From: an uncultured Christensenella sp.
Lineage (GTDB): Bacteria; Bacillota; Clostridia; Christensenellales; Pumilibacteraceae
Reading direction: 5' to 3'
Length of the DNA stretch: 64,000 bases
NCBI GenBank assembly: GCA_910577995.1
Contig: CAJTND010000004.1
Location: 22,619-86,618, forward strand
Notes under the pieces: generated by a model
Database searches by the model: none
What the model was told of the DNA's origin: nothing
Seen by the model: only the letters and a program-made list of their open reading frames with translations
In this document: positions 23,456-32,140 of the stretch, piece by piece
Layout: each line of letters starts with the position of its first letter
Numbering within the stretch: the first letter of the stretch is position 1
Program-made: the position numbers and the translations under genes

Positions 23456-23788
23456 ATGGAAAACATCGAAATAATAGTTTCTATCGCGAGCGCGGCGCTC
23501 GGTCTTTTGGTAACGACGGTGACGTTCATTAGTAAGTTCGTCACCAACGCCAAGGCGAAAAAGGCGATGGAAAACATCGTCAAGATAGGCAACGCGGTCA
23601 TTCCGTATATTCGGGAAGCGGAAGCCTTCGCGCATTACAGCGGCGAGGAGAAAAAACAGTTCGTCATGACCAAGGCTAACAGGTTCGCCATCGACAATGA
23701 TCTCGAATTCGACGAGCAAGCCGTGTCCGACAAGATAGAGGAACTCGTCGCTCTTACCAAACAGGTAAACAAGCGCGGCAGTATTTGA
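23456..23788 (+). CDS. Holin-like membrane protein
   Basis: 110 residues. One strong N-terminal membrane helix (IEIIVSIASAALGLLVTTVTFIS, residues about 4-26) is followed by a charged helical tail (KAKKAMENIVKIGNAVIPYI, EAFAHYSGEEKKQFV, KIEELVALTKQVNK). This fits the single-helix phage holin (LLH) family, which would release the tail particles. The ribosome site AAGGGAGG precedes the ATG at 23456. No endolysin gene is present beside it, unusual for a functional lysis cassette. Confidence 0.75.
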   Translation: MENIEIIVSIASAALGLLVTTVTFISKFVTNAKAKKAMENIVKIGNAVIPYIREAEAFAHYSGEEKKQFVMTKANRFAIDNDLEFDEQAVSDKIEELVALTKQVNKRGSI

Positions 23789-23848
23789 CAGGCGGCGCAT
23801 AAGCCGCCCGTCCTCGCCGTCGACCCGAAACGGGGCGGCGGATAGAGG

Positions 23849-23893
23849 CGGCGAAGTCGTTTGGATAGCGACCTCGCCGCTTTCTTTTTCGGT
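23849..23893 (+). terminator. Terminator ending the phage-derived island
   Basis: GCGGCGAAGTCG (from about 23849) pairs with CGACCTCGCCGC (with one mismatch) across a TTTGGATAG loop and is followed by TTTCTTTTTC. It lies 60 bp after the holin stop. Confidence 0.75.
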
Positions 23894-23999
23894 GGAGCGA
23901 CGCGCCTCGCCGATATGGTCTTACGGCAAAGCGCTATATGATCTATCGGTCGTAAAGCTTTGGTAAAAATACTCCTATGTGTAAATTGCGGTCAACTGC

Positions 24000-24028
24000 T
24001 TGACAATCGCGCGGTCGGTTGCTATAAT
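24000..24028 (+). promoter_or_regulatory. Perfect sigma-A promoter for the tRNA-Thr gene
   Basis: TTGACA (24000-24005), 17 bp, TATAAT (24023-24028). Downstream is first the partial tRNA copy and then tRNA-Thr. Confidence 0.9.
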
Positions 24029-24065
24029 AACAAAGCTGTAAAAAGTAAGAGTTATACTATTGTTT

Positions 24066-24086
24066 ATGCTACTGTGGCTCAGTTGG
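24066..24086 (+). repeat. Truncated 5' copy of tRNA-Thr
   Basis: Starting at 24068, GCTACTGTGGCTCAGTTGG repeats the first 19 bases of the tRNA gene at 24141 exactly, plus two matching bases before it. The sequence then diverges (ACCGGCTGAGCG...) and cannot form a tRNA. It lies 73 bp upstream of the intact gene, inside the same transcript. Confidence 0.85.
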
Positions 24087-24140
24087 ACCGGCTGAGCGTT
24101 GAACAGTCGCAGAGATAAAGAAATCAATCACATCAACAAT

Positions 24141-24216
24141 GCTACTGTGGCTCAGTTGGTAGAGCAGCTGATTCGTAATCAGCAGGTCGGCGGTTCGAGT
24201 CCGCCCAGTAGCTCCA
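24141..24216 (+). tRNA. tRNA-Thr (anticodon CGT)
   Basis: 76 nt including an encoded CCA. Acceptor stem GCTACTG/CAGTAGC, D-arm with AGTTGGTAGAGC, anticodon stem GCTGA/TCAGC with loop TTCGTAA (anticodon CGT, codon ACG), T-arm with GGTTCGAGTCC. The whole cloverleaf folds without mismatch in the acceptor stem. Confidence 0.96.
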
Positions 24217-24250
24217 GACCCCTATGGTGTTCACGCCATAGGGGTTTTAC
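24217..24250 (+). terminator. Terminator of tRNA-Thr
   Basis: ACCCCTATGG (24218-24227) with CCATAGGGGT (24236-24245), followed by TTTT. Confidence 0.9.
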
Positions 24251-24593
24251 GCTACATGGGCGGCTCGCCGTGTGCGGCGTAAAAAAGCACGATCGATCCG
24301 CAGGGTTTTTCAGTGCGGAAAAGCTCGGCTAATGGATAAATACGGATAAAAAACCATAAATCTATTATTTAATGTTAGGAGAAATTGTCAAAAAAATCAA
24401 GCTCTCTCACTATGGACTTTTATCTAACTTTCGGCTCTTTTGTTCCTTTCGGTATCGGACGTGGGTCTTAGCGGCGAAACGGCGGTATAAAAAGGCTTTT
24501 TGCTCTCGCTCGGCGCGGAGATCGGGCGGGGCATGCGCATGCTCGTTTTGCACGGGCAAAAGCCGATAGCGGACAAAAAGGGCGGCGCATTTG
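24251..24593. other. Intergenic stretch without recognisable gene
   Basis: About 340 bp. A 65-codon frame (24372-24569) has no ribosome site or protein-like composition in its second half, so I do not call it. There is an AT-rich patch near 24340-24420. No repeat family member was seen. Confidence 0.5.
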
Positions 24594-24622
24594 TTGCGTA
24601 AACGATAACATTGTGATATAAT
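24594..24622 (+). promoter_or_regulatory. Promoter giving a leaderless ACT-domain mRNA
   Basis: TTGCGT (24594-24599), 17 bp, TATAAT (24617-24622). The ATG begins 7 bases after the -10 box, where transcription should start, and no ribosome binding site is present between them. Confidence 0.75.
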
Positions 24623-24628
24623 CGAAGC

Positions 24629-24898
24629 ATGAAAGCAGTAGTATCGGTCATAGGCAGGGACAGGACGGGCATAATCGCCGCGGTCTCGGGCAAGCTCGCG
24701 GAGCTGGGCGTCAATATCGAGGACATTTCGCAGACCATCATGCAAAATAATTTCGTCATGATAATGCTCGTCGATACAAAGGACGACGCGACGCCGTTCG
24801 ACAGGCTCGGCGCGGAACTTCAAGCGGCGACCGCCGCGCTCGGCGTTACCGTCCACGTTCAGCACGAGGACCTGTTCAACGCGATGCACCGAGTGTGA
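24629..24898 (+). CDS. ACT-domain protein (UPF0237 / GcvR-like)
   Basis: 89 residues, a single ACT domain: KAVVSVIGRDRTGIIAAVSGKL, NIEDISQTIMQNNFVMIMLVD and a C-terminal strand VTVHVQHEDLF. The D-R-x-G-I loop is typical of amino-acid-binding ACT domains. The gene is followed 12 bp later by the DUF711 protein, a pairing conserved in many Bacillota. The ATG lies 6 bases after TATAAT, so the transcript is predicted to be leaderless. Role: probably a small-molecule sensor; ligand not known. Confidence 0.93.
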   Translation: MKAVVSVIGRDRTGIIAAVSGKLAELGVNIEDISQTIMQNNFVMIMLVDTKDDATPFDRLGAELQAATAALGVTVHVQHEDLFNAMHRV

Positions 24899-24910
24899 TA
24901 GGAGCGGAAG

Positions 24911-26263
24911 ATGTTTACCGAGAATGAGATACTCGAAACTATCGATATGCTCGACAACCGTCATCTCGACGTGCGCACCGTCACGGTGGCGCTGTCGCTG
25001 CTCGACTGTATCGACGGCGACGCGGCGCGCTGCCGTAAGAAGGTCTACGACAAGATTACGCGCACGGCGGAACGGCTCGTGCCCGTTTGCGCGATGCTCG
25101 AAAAACGTTACGGCGTCGCTATCGTCAACAAGCGTATTTCCGTTACGCCGATATCCATAGTAGGCTCGGCGTGCGGCGATCATATCGGGCTTGCGAAAAC
25201 GCTAGACAAGGCGGGCAAGACGCTCGGCGTCGACTTTATCGGCGGATATTCCGCGCTCGTGCAGAAGGGCGCGACCGCCGCGGAATCGGCGTTCCTCGAC
25301 ACTCTGCCCGAGGCGCTGTCGACGACGGATATAGTTTGCGGTTCGGTCAACGTCGCGTCGAGCCGCGCCGGGATAAACCTCGATGCGGTAAAGCGGCTGG
25401 GCGTTATCATAAAGGACCTCGCGTACCGCACGCGCGATAATAATTCGTTCGGCTGCGGCAAGCTCGTCGTGTTCTGCAACGCCGTCGACGACAATCCGTT
25501 CATGGCGGGCGCGTTCACGGGGCTGTCGGAGGGCGAGTGCGCGGTCAACGTCGGCGTTTCCGGTCCGGGCGTCGTCGAGTACGAGATAAGCAAGCATCCC
25601 GATCACGATATCACCGCGATATGCGAGCTGATAAAGCGCACCGCTTTTAAGATAACTCGGCTCGGTCAGCTGATAGGCAGCGCGGCGGCGGCGGAGCTCG
25701 GGCTGACGCCCGGCATCGTCGATCTGTCGCTCGCGCCCACGCCCGCGGTCGGGGATTCGGTCGCGCGCGTGCTCGAGCGTATCGGCTTGTCCACCGTCGG
25801 CGCGTGCGGTACGACCGCGTGCCTCGCGCTACTCAACGACGCAGTAAAGAAGGGCGGCGTGATGGCGGCTGACAAGGTCGGCGGTCTGTCGGGCGCGTTC
25901 ATTCCCGTTTCCGAGGACGCGGGCATGATAGACGCGGTGCGCGGCGGACGGCTGTCGCTGGAAAAGCTCGAAGCGATGACTGCGGTCTGTTCCGTCGGAC
26001 TGGATATGATAGCAGTGCCCGGCGATACGCCCGCGGCGGTCATTTCCGCCATGATAGCCGACGAATGCGCTATCGGCATGATCAACAACAAGACCACTGC
26101 CGTCCGCATAATACCCGTGCACGGCAAGACCGTCGGCGACGAGGTCGACTTCGGCGGACTGTTCGGCACTGCGCCGATAATGAAGGTCAACGGCGGCGAT
26201 CCGTCGGTGTTCGTCGACCGCGGCGGCATAATCCCGCCGCCGATACACTCGTTCAAGAATTGA
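24911..26263 (+). CDS. PFL family protein (UPF0210 / DUF711)
   Basis: 450 residues, the normal length for DUF711. Family features visible include the N-terminal NEILETIDMLDNRHLDVRTVT, the central NVGVSGPGVVEYEI, FKITRLGQLIG, the Gly-rich GIVDLSLAPTPAVGDSVA and the C-terminal HGKTVGDEVDFGGLFG with NGGDPSVFVDRGGIIPPP. The fold is related to pyruvate formate-lyase but without the glycyl-radical motif. No reaction is established. It forms an operon with the upstream ACT protein (12-bp gap, ribosome site GGAG). Confidence 0.93.
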   Translation: MFTENEILETIDMLDNRHLDVRTVTVALSLLDCIDGDAARCRKKVYDKITRTAERLVPVCAMLEKRYGVAIVNKRISVTPISIVGSACGDHIGLAKTLDKAGKTLGVDFIGGYSALVQKGATAAESAFLDTLPEALSTTDIVCGSVNVASSRAGINLDAVKRLGVIIKDLAYRTRDNNSFGCGKLVVFCNAVDDNPFMAGAFTGLSEGECAVNVGVSGPGVVEYEISKHPDHDITAICELIKRTAFKITRLGQLIGSAAAAELGLTPGIVDLSLAPTPAVGDSVARVLERIGLSTVGACGTTACLALLNDAVKKGGVMAADKVGGLSGAFIPVSEDAGMIDAVRGGRLSLEKLEAMTAVCSVGLDMIAVPGDTPAAVISAMIADECAIGMINNKTTAVRIIPVHGKTVGDEVDFGGLFGTAPIMKVNGGDPSVFVDRGGIIPPPIHSFKN

Positions 26264-26274
26264 CGTAGTTTAGC

Positions 26275-26312
26275 GGTTGAGATCTTTCGCTGTCGCTCGG
26301 GATGACAAAACA
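26275..26312. repeat. Family B repeat fragment
   Basis: GGTTGAGATCTTTCGCTGTC followed by GCTCGGGATGACAAAACAAG, an inverted member of the GTCATTCTGAGCG repeat family, between the DUF711 gene and pepF. Confidence 0.7.
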
Positions 26313-26414
26313 AGCGGCGACAGTCGGGCGATCTATTTACCGTCCCGCCCGAGAGCGGAAGATGATATAAAAACTTACCCAAAGACCGATAGGGTCAAAA
26401 AAAGGAGATATACA

Positions 26415-28187
26415 ATGAAAAGAAGCGAAGTTCCTCAAAAGTACCGCTGGAAGCTCAGCGATCTGGTCGGCTCGGAAGCGGAGTTTGAAACGCGGTTCCA
26501 AGCGGTGCTCGACAAGCTCCCCGAGATAGCGGCGTATGCAGGCAAGCTCGGCGAACGCGACAGCGCGCTCGCGTGCTTCAAGCTCGAATCGGAGATAGGC
26601 AAGGAGTTCGGGCTTTTGTACCTGTGGTCGCACATGTACTCGCACGAGGACCTCGCCGACAGCGCCGCCGTCGGTTACGCCAACCGCACGGACGCGCTCA
26701 TGGGCAAGGTGATGACGGCGACGTCGTTCATGTCGAGCGAGCTCAGCGCGCTGGACGACGCGACGATAGACGGGTATATCCGCGATCCCGAGTTCGGTGT
26801 TTTCGACTTTATGCTCAGCGAGATCAAGCGCAGGAAAGCGCATATCCTCGGCGACAGAGAGGAGCGGCTTCTCGCAATGGCGGGCGAGGCGCTCGGCACG
26901 CCAGATAACGTCGCGTCGATGCTGATGAACGCCGACCTCAAATTCAAGCCCGTCAAAAAGGACGGCAAGACCGTCGAGCTCAACAACGAGTCGTACGGCG
27001 AACTGCTCGCCGACGAGGACCGCAAGGTGCGTAAAGCCGCGTTCGACAATCTGTACGCTGGCTATGCCGCGCACATCAACACGCTTGCCGCCAACTATGC
27101 CGGCAACGTCAAGAGCGGCAACTTCTACGCGCTCGCGCGCAACTACGGCGACGGGCTGGAAAAGGGCATGTTCAACGACAACGTGCCCAAGAGCGTTTAC
27201 GAAAACCTTATCGGCGCGGTCGAGAAAAACCTCGCGCCGCTCCACCGCTATATCGCGCTCAGAAAGAAGCTGCTCGGCGTAAAGGATCTGCACATGTACG
27301 ATCTGTACGTCCCCGTCGTGGAGAACGCTCAGATGAAACTGCCCTACGAGGAGGCTTGCGAGCTCGTTAAGACCGCGCTCGCGCCGATGGGCAAGGACTA
27401 CGTCGCGCTCCTCGACAAAGCGATGACCGAGGGCTGGATAGACGTCATGCCCAACGACGGCAAGCGCGGCGGCGCGTACAGCTGGGGCACTTACGGCTGT
27501 CATCCGTTCGTCCTGCTCAACTATCAGCAGACGACGGGCGACATATTCACCGTCGCGCACGAGCTCGGACACTGCCTGCATTCGTACTATTCGCAGGAGG
27601 GGCAGCCGTATGAAAAATCCGATTATCAGATCTTCGTCGCCGAGGTCGCGTCGATCTGCAACGAAACGCTGCTCGAAAGCTATCTTATGGACACCGTCAA
27701 GGACGAGCGCGTCAAGCGTTATCTTTTGAGCTACCGTCTCGACAGGTTCAGGACGACGCTTTTCCGCCAGACGATGTTCGCCGAGTTCGAGTATCAGGCG
27801 CACAAAATGGACCTCGAGGGCAGACCGCTCACCGTCGAGGCGCTCAACGGGCTGTATCTCGACCTCAACAAAAAGTACTACGGCGACGAGGTCTCCGACG
27901 ATACTATCAAGTACGAATGGTCGAGGATACCGCATTTCTACAATGCGTTCTATGTCTACAAGTACGCTACGGGTCTGACCGCCGCGACGAGCATCGCGCA
28001 TAATATCCTCGCACGCCCCGAGTACGTCGACAAGTACAAAAACAAGTTCCTGCGCGCCGGCGGCTGTAAATCGCCTTACGAGATACTCTGCGACGTGGAG
28101 GTCGACCTCGCCACCGAGAAGCCCTACGACGACGCGTTCAAGCTGTTCTCCGATTCGCTCGACGAGCTGGAAAAGCTGTCTAAGTAA
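26415..28187 (+). CDS. pepF: Oligoendopeptidase F (M3B metallopeptidase)
   Basis: 590 residues, the usual length of PepF, which cuts peptides of about 7-17 residues in the cytoplasm. The zinc motif HELGH (near residue 382) is followed by the third ligand in EVASICNETL. The N-terminal helical region (KYRWKLSDLVGSE, LYLWSHMYSHEDL) and the C-terminal WSRIPHFYNAFYVYKYATGL are family hallmarks. The ATG 26415 follows AAAGGAGATATAC; the open frame continues upstream to 26277 but includes repeat DNA. The next gene starts 8 bp downstream. Confidence 0.96.
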   Translation: MKRSEVPQKYRWKLSDLVGSEAEFETRFQAVLDKLPEIAAYAGKLGERDSALACFKLESEIGKEFGLLYLWSHMYSHEDLADSAAVGYANRTDALMGKVMTATSFMSSELSALDDATIDGYIRDPEFGVFDFMLSEIKRRKAHILGDREERLLAMAGEALGTPDNVASMLMNADLKFKPVKKDGKTVELNNESYGELLADEDRKVRKAAFDNLYAGYAAHINTLAANYAGNVKSGNFYALARNYGDGLEKGMFNDNVPKSVYENLIGAVEKNLAPLHRYIALRKKLLGVKDLHMYDLYVPVVENAQMKLPYEEACELVKTALAPMGKDYVALLDKAMTEGWIDVMPNDGKRGGAYSWGTYGCHPFVLLNYQQTTGDIFTVAHELGHCLHSYYSQEGQPYEKSDYQIFVAEVASICNETLLESYLMDTVKDERVKRYLLSYRLDRFRTTLFRQTMFAEFEYQAHKMDLEGRPLTVEALNGLYLDLNKKYYGDEVSDDTIKYEWSRIPHFYNAFYVYKYATGLTAATSIAHNILARPEYVDKYKNKFLRAGGCKSPYEILCDVEVDLATEKPYDDAFKLFSDSLDELEKLSK

Positions 28188-28194
28188 AAAAGGA

Positions 28195-29118
28195 ATGTCC
28201 ATCCCAACGGTAAAATCATTCAATAAGCGCGTTGCGCGTATCTTCGCGCTCGTCGCAGTCGTCGCCGCGGCGGTCCTTTTGACGGGCTGCGGCGCGAGCC
28301 TTACCGTGTATGATTATACGTCCGGCGGCGTGCGCTACAACGCTTACGAGCTGACTATCGACGGCAAGATCGCCGACGCGATGGACGCGACCGCGGCTTA
28401 CGACGCGGACGGCAGGCGTTACGACGTACCGAGCTATTTCCGCGCGCTGTTCGCGAGTTTCGGTTACGAGCCCGAGCGGGCGGAGCGCACCGACAAGGCG
28501 TACTCGGCGCGGTTCGTCAAGGCGTTCTATAACGGTCAGACCGACCTCGAACGTCACGGCACGACGCTCGACTTCGTTTACGAATACGTCGACGGTCCGT
28601 TCCTGCGCACCGTCACGGCGACGGCGCAAAACCCGTTCAACGACGTGCGCGCCGCGTTCGACGCGATACCGCCCGATCAGACCGCGACCGTATTGCAGCA
28701 ATTAAAGAACGGGAGCTTCGCGTTCGACGAGTTCGGCGACAGGATAACGATATTGCCGTCGGTGACGGACGCGTTCCCGTTCGCGCGCGGGTCGAGCCTC
28801 GACGGACTGCGGCTCAACTACGTTCGGGCGCAGAGCAGCCGCATGGAGTCGTCGGGCACTGCGACAAAGCTCGACCGCGATAACAGCGCGTATATGTTTT
28901 CGCGCTACTTCGACGGGACGGACGCGGAAATAGTGTTTCGGTACAAACGCCCGATGCTTTACGGCTGGTATATCGTCGCCGCGGCGGCGTTCGGGCTGAC
29001 CGTCGCGGTTTTCCTGATCGTGACGCGCAAGAGAAAGCCCAAGCCCCCGTCGCTTATCGAGCGTTTCCCTTACGATCCCGAAAAGCACAGGGATTACGAC
29101 AACCATTTACCGATCTGA
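28195..29118 (+). CDS. Lipoprotein with a C-terminal membrane anchor and cytoplasmic tail
   Basis: 307 residues. The N-terminal signal (RIFALVAVVAAAVLLTGC) ends in a lipobox with Cys32 nearby; the outer domain (about residues 33-255) is unclassified and beta-rich, starting ASLTVYDYTSGGVRYNAYEL. A second membrane helix (MLYGWYIVAAAAFGLTVAVFLIV, about 265-287) is followed by a basic, Pro-rich cytoplasmic tail with FPYDPEKHRDYDN. The protein would be tethered at both ends. The start ATG 28195 lies only 1-2 bases after AAAGGA, so a slightly later start is possible. It is probably co-transcribed with pepF. Function unknown. Confidence 0.75.
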   Translation: MSIPTVKSFNKRVARIFALVAVVAAAVLLTGCGASLTVYDYTSGGVRYNAYELTIDGKIADAMDATAAYDADGRRYDVPSYFRALFASFGYEPERAERTDKAYSARFVKAFYNGQTDLERHGTTLDFVYEYVDGPFLRTVTATAQNPFNDVRAAFDAIPPDQTATVLQQLKNGSFAFDEFGDRITILPSVTDAFPFARGSSLDGLRLNYVRAQSSRMESSGTATKLDRDNSAYMFSRYFDGTDAEIVFRYKRPMLYGWYIVAAAAFGLTVAVFLIVTRKRKPKPPSLIERFPYDPEKHRDYDNHLPI

Positions 29119-29175
29119 CGGTCGGCGGCGGACGTGCCGCCGCTCGCAATTAAAAGATAAAACAAGGAGCATCCC

Positions 29176-30750
29176 ATGGCGTCAGCCGAAGAAAAAGAGG
29201 AGTTTCGCAAAAAGCATCCCAACGTGACCGCGCGCGAAATGCCCAACAGCTACGAAGCGGAGACCGCGCTGATAGGCGGTATGACTATCGACGGATCGAC
29301 CGCGGTCAAGTATCTGCCGCAGCTCGGCGCGGACGATTTTTTCACGCCCGCGCATAAATACATTTACGCGGCGATGAACGCGCTGTTCACCTCGACCAAG
29401 CCCATAGACCTCGTCACGGTCGTGCAGCAGCTCGAGAGCGACGGCACGCTCGCGATGAGCGGCGGGGTGGAGTACATATCCAAGCTCGCCGACGCCGTTC
29501 CGTCGACTGCCAACTCCGAATACTATTACGAGATCGTCAAAAAGCATTCGCGGCTGCGTTCGCTCATCGGCATAGCGCGGCGCATGGCGGACGACGCATA
29601 CTCGCTCGACCCGGAAGATACCGCGCTGTCGCGCGCGGAGGCGGAGCTTTACAACCTCGCGGAAACCGGTCGGCGCGGCAAGCCCGAGCTTATCAACAGG
29701 TTCATAGACGAGGCGCTCGTCGACTTCAAACAGCGTCAGGAAAACCGCGACGCCTATCGCGGCGTGCCGAGCGGTTTCCCGTACCTCGATATGATGCTGG
29801 GCGGCGGATTTCAGCGCAGCGACCTTATAATCCTCGCGGCGCGACCCGGACAGGGCAAGACGAGCTTTGCCATGAACTGCGCGGTCAATGCCGCGCTCGC
29901 GCGCCGACCGGACAATAAAAAGCCGTACTCGGTCGCGGTGTTCTCGCTGGAAATGAGCGCGGTACAGCTCGCAAAGCGTATGCTGTGCTCGGTCGGTAAC
30001 TTCGATATGTCCAAAGCCAACCGCGCGGTCATCGACGAAATGGGCTGGGCGAAGCTGTATGGCGCACAGCGTCGGTTCACGGGGACGAGCCTTTACGTCG
30101 ACGAAACGGGCAACGTCACGCCCGCGGAGATACTCAGCAAATGCCGTCAGCTCAAACATTCCGTCGGGCTGGACTTCGTGATGATAGACTACTTGCAGCT
30201 CATGCAGAGCGGCAAGAAGATAGACAATATAGTACGGGAGATAGCGGAGATAACGCGGTCGTTAAAGCTCGCCGCAAAAGAGCTTGACGTGCCGATACTC
30301 CTTCTCTCGCAGATGTCGCGTGATATAGACAAGCGCAAAGACCCGACTCCGCAGCTCAGCGACCTTCGAGACTCGGGCGCTATCGAGCAGGACGCGGATA
30401 TAGTATTCTTCCTCGACCGCTCCGCCAAATCCGCGGACGTGGAAAACCCCGCCGACACCGCGGAGACCGTTTCGGGCAATACCGTGTACCTAAACGTCGC
30501 CAAGCACAGGAACGGCGAGACCGGCTCGGTAAAGCTCGTGTGGGTGCCGTCGACCGTCACCTTCAAGTGCGTCGCCAATACGCCGCAGGGCATGTCCGAA
30601 CCGCCCAAGCGCCACGGCGCGTCGAGCGCCGCGTTCTTCGACGACGGCGACGATCCCGCTCCGCCCGACGTCGGCGGCAGTCGCGGCGACGACGACGTGT
30701 CGGAATTTATGGAGGACGAGTTCGACGCCGACGATATCGGGCTCGACTGA
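29176..30750 (+). CDS. dnaB: Replicative DNA helicase
   Basis: 524 residues. DnaB unwinds DNA at the replication fork as a hexamer. The N-terminal domain begins MPNSYEAETALIGGM; the RecA-type domain has Walker A ARPGQGKTS (near residue 222), FSLEMSAVQLAKRML (H1a), VMIDYLQLMQ (Walker B, with H2 features), LLLSQMSRDIDKR (H3) and LRDSGAIEQDADIVFFLDR (H4). The last 65 residues are a Pro/Asp-rich acidic tail (DDDVSEFMEDEFDADDIGLD), longer than usual. The ATG follows AAGGAGCATCCC. A terminator follows. Confidence 0.97.
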   Translation: MASAEEKEEFRKKHPNVTAREMPNSYEAETALIGGMTIDGSTAVKYLPQLGADDFFTPAHKYIYAAMNALFTSTKPIDLVTVVQQLESDGTLAMSGGVEYISKLADAVPSTANSEYYYEIVKKHSRLRSLIGIARRMADDAYSLDPEDTALSRAEAELYNLAETGRRGKPELINRFIDEALVDFKQRQENRDAYRGVPSGFPYLDMMLGGGFQRSDLIILAARPGQGKTSFAMNCAVNAALARRPDNKKPYSVAVFSLEMSAVQLAKRMLCSVGNFDMSKANRAVIDEMGWAKLYGAQRRFTGTSLYVDETGNVTPAEILSKCRQLKHSVGLDFVMIDYLQLMQSGKKIDNIVREIAEITRSLKLAAKELDVPILLLSQMSRDIDKRKDPTPQLSDLRDSGAIEQDADIVFFLDRSAKSADVENPADTAETVSGNTVYLNVAKHRNGETGSVKLVWVPSTVTFKCVANTPQGMSEPPKRHGASSAAFFDDGDDPAPPDVGGSRGDDDVSEFMEDEFDADDIGLD

Positions 30751-30815
30751 TACGGAAAAACTAATGATGTTTTCGGTATGACATGCTTCGTATAATAAAG
30801 AAAACAGAAAATAAT

Positions 30816-30855
30816 AAGACCCGTCGTGCTCGCGTAAGTACGGCGGGTCTTTTTG
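30816..30855 (+). terminator. Terminator after dnaB
   Basis: AAGACCCGTCG pairs with CGGCGGGTCTT (one G.T pair), followed by TTTT. Confidence 0.85.
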
Positions 30856-30935
30856 TATCGATATTTACGGTCGGTGTTTTTTCCGTCGGTCGGTGAAGTC
30901 AAGCCTTTTCGAGCAGTTCGTTACGGCAGAAAAAA

Positions 30936-31979
30936 TTATTTTTTCTCCTCCGCGAGCGGATAGCCCGCGTCGGCGGCGAGCTTTTTGTACTTTTCGGCAA
31001 GTTCGGGATCGGGGCGAACGCCTATACCGTCGCGGTAGCAGATCGAAAGATCGCCGTAAGCCATGGGGAACGCCTGGTCGGCGGACCGCTTGAACAGCGT
31101 GAACGCGCGTTCTTTGTCCTCTTTCGTGCCGTTGCCGTCGCGACAGCACTTGGCGAGATTGTACTGTCCGGGCGCACAGCTCGCGTCGGCGGAAATGGTG
31201 TACAGCTTGACCGCCTTTTCGGCGCTTTTCTCCACGCCCTTGCCCGTTTCGTAGCAGAAGCCGAGGTTGGCGACGGCGACGGGATTGCCGAGCTTGCCCG
31301 ATTCCTCGAACCAATGCACCGCCTGCGCGTAGTCGGCTTTTACGCCGTTGCCGTTGAGATAGCACATGCCGAGGTTGTTCTCGGCGGCTTCGTAGCCGTT
31401 CTGCGCGGCGCGGTAGTAGTAAAGGAACGCCTTTTCGGGATCGCGTTCCACGCCGCGCCCGAAGTTGTAGCAGTCGCCGACGTTGTTTTGCGCGGCGGGG
31501 AACTCGTCCTCGGCAGCCTCGGAGAAAAGCTCGAAAGCGCGCTCGTCGTCGGCTTCCACGCCCAGCCCGCGCTGATAGCAGAACCCGAGATCGTTCTTGC
31601 CGCCGGGGTGTCCCTGCTCCGCCGCATTGCGGAAGATCTCAGCCGCCTTTTTGTGATCGCGCTCGACGACCGAACCGTCGAAGTAGAAATGTCCGAGCGT
31701 GAACTGCGCGTCGAGATTGCCCGCATCGGCGGCTTGCTTTATCAGCTCGAACGCGCGATGCTCGTCGTGCTTGACGCCGTAGCCGCGGATATAGCATACG
31801 CCGAGCGAGAATATGCCGGGGATATAACCGAGCTTGGCGCTCTGTGCATAGTTGGATGCGGCGCGCGCAAAATCGACTGTTACGCCGTCGCCCGTAAAAT
31901 ATTTTTCGCCTATATCGAAGTATTTTTTGCCGAGGAAATCGGTAGGCGAGAGCGTTTCGTTTTTATCGTTGTTAGCCAT
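30936..31979 (-). CDS. Sel1-repeat (SLR) protein
   Basis: 347 residues made almost wholly of about nine Sel1-like repeats of 36 residues, each with a pattern such as NNLGMCYLNGNGVKADYAQA or YNLAKCCRDGNGTKEDKERA. Sel1 repeats are helical scaffolds for protein-protein contacts. There is no signal peptide or membrane helix, so the protein is cytoplasmic. The ATG is preceded by AAGGTGA on the minus strand. A second, smaller Sel1-like protein is encoded at 35528. Partner unknown. Confidence 0.9.
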   Translation of the reverse strand: MANNDKNETLSPTDFLGKKYFDIGEKYFTGDGVTVDFARAASNYAQSAKLGYIPGIFSLGVCYIRGYGVKHDEHRAFELIKQAADAGNLDAQFTLGHFYFDGSVVERDHKKAAEIFRNAAEQGHPGGKNDLGFCYQRGLGVEADDERAFELFSEAAEDEFPAAQNNVGDCYNFGRGVERDPEKAFLYYYRAAQNGYEAAENNLGMCYLNGNGVKADYAQAVHWFEESGKLGNPVAVANLGFCYETGKGVEKSAEKAVKLYTISADASCAPGQYNLAKCCRDGNGTKEDKERAFTLFKRSADQAFPMAYGDLSICYRDGIGVRPDPELAEKYKKLAADAGYPLAEEKK

Positions 31980-32012
31980 TATTTCACCTTGTGCGAAGTT
32001 TATTGCTTAATG

Positions 32013-32041
32013 ATTATACCACGCGCACAAACAATAATCAA
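32013..32041 (-). promoter_or_regulatory. Promoter for the Sel1-repeat gene
   Basis: On the minus strand TTGATT (32041-32036), 17 bp, TATAAT (32018-32013), about 35 bp upstream of the ATG at 31979. Confidence 0.75.
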
Positions 32042-32140
32042 GTTATTGACAGCGGAATTGCGGTATTCATCGAGAGGGAGTATCGCTCTGTGAAAATCCC
32101 CTCGCCGCGAACGGAGAGAGGAGAGGAGTTTTGTGACCGG

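Noticed and set aside
24372..24569. 65-codon frame after tRNA-Thr
   Set aside because: No reliable ribosome spacing, and the second half is Arg/Ser/Cys-rich like noncoding GC-rich DNA.
26337..28223. Long minus-strand reading frame (628 codons) opposite pepF
   Set aside because: Shadow of a well-supported gene in a GC-rich region; no family resemblance.
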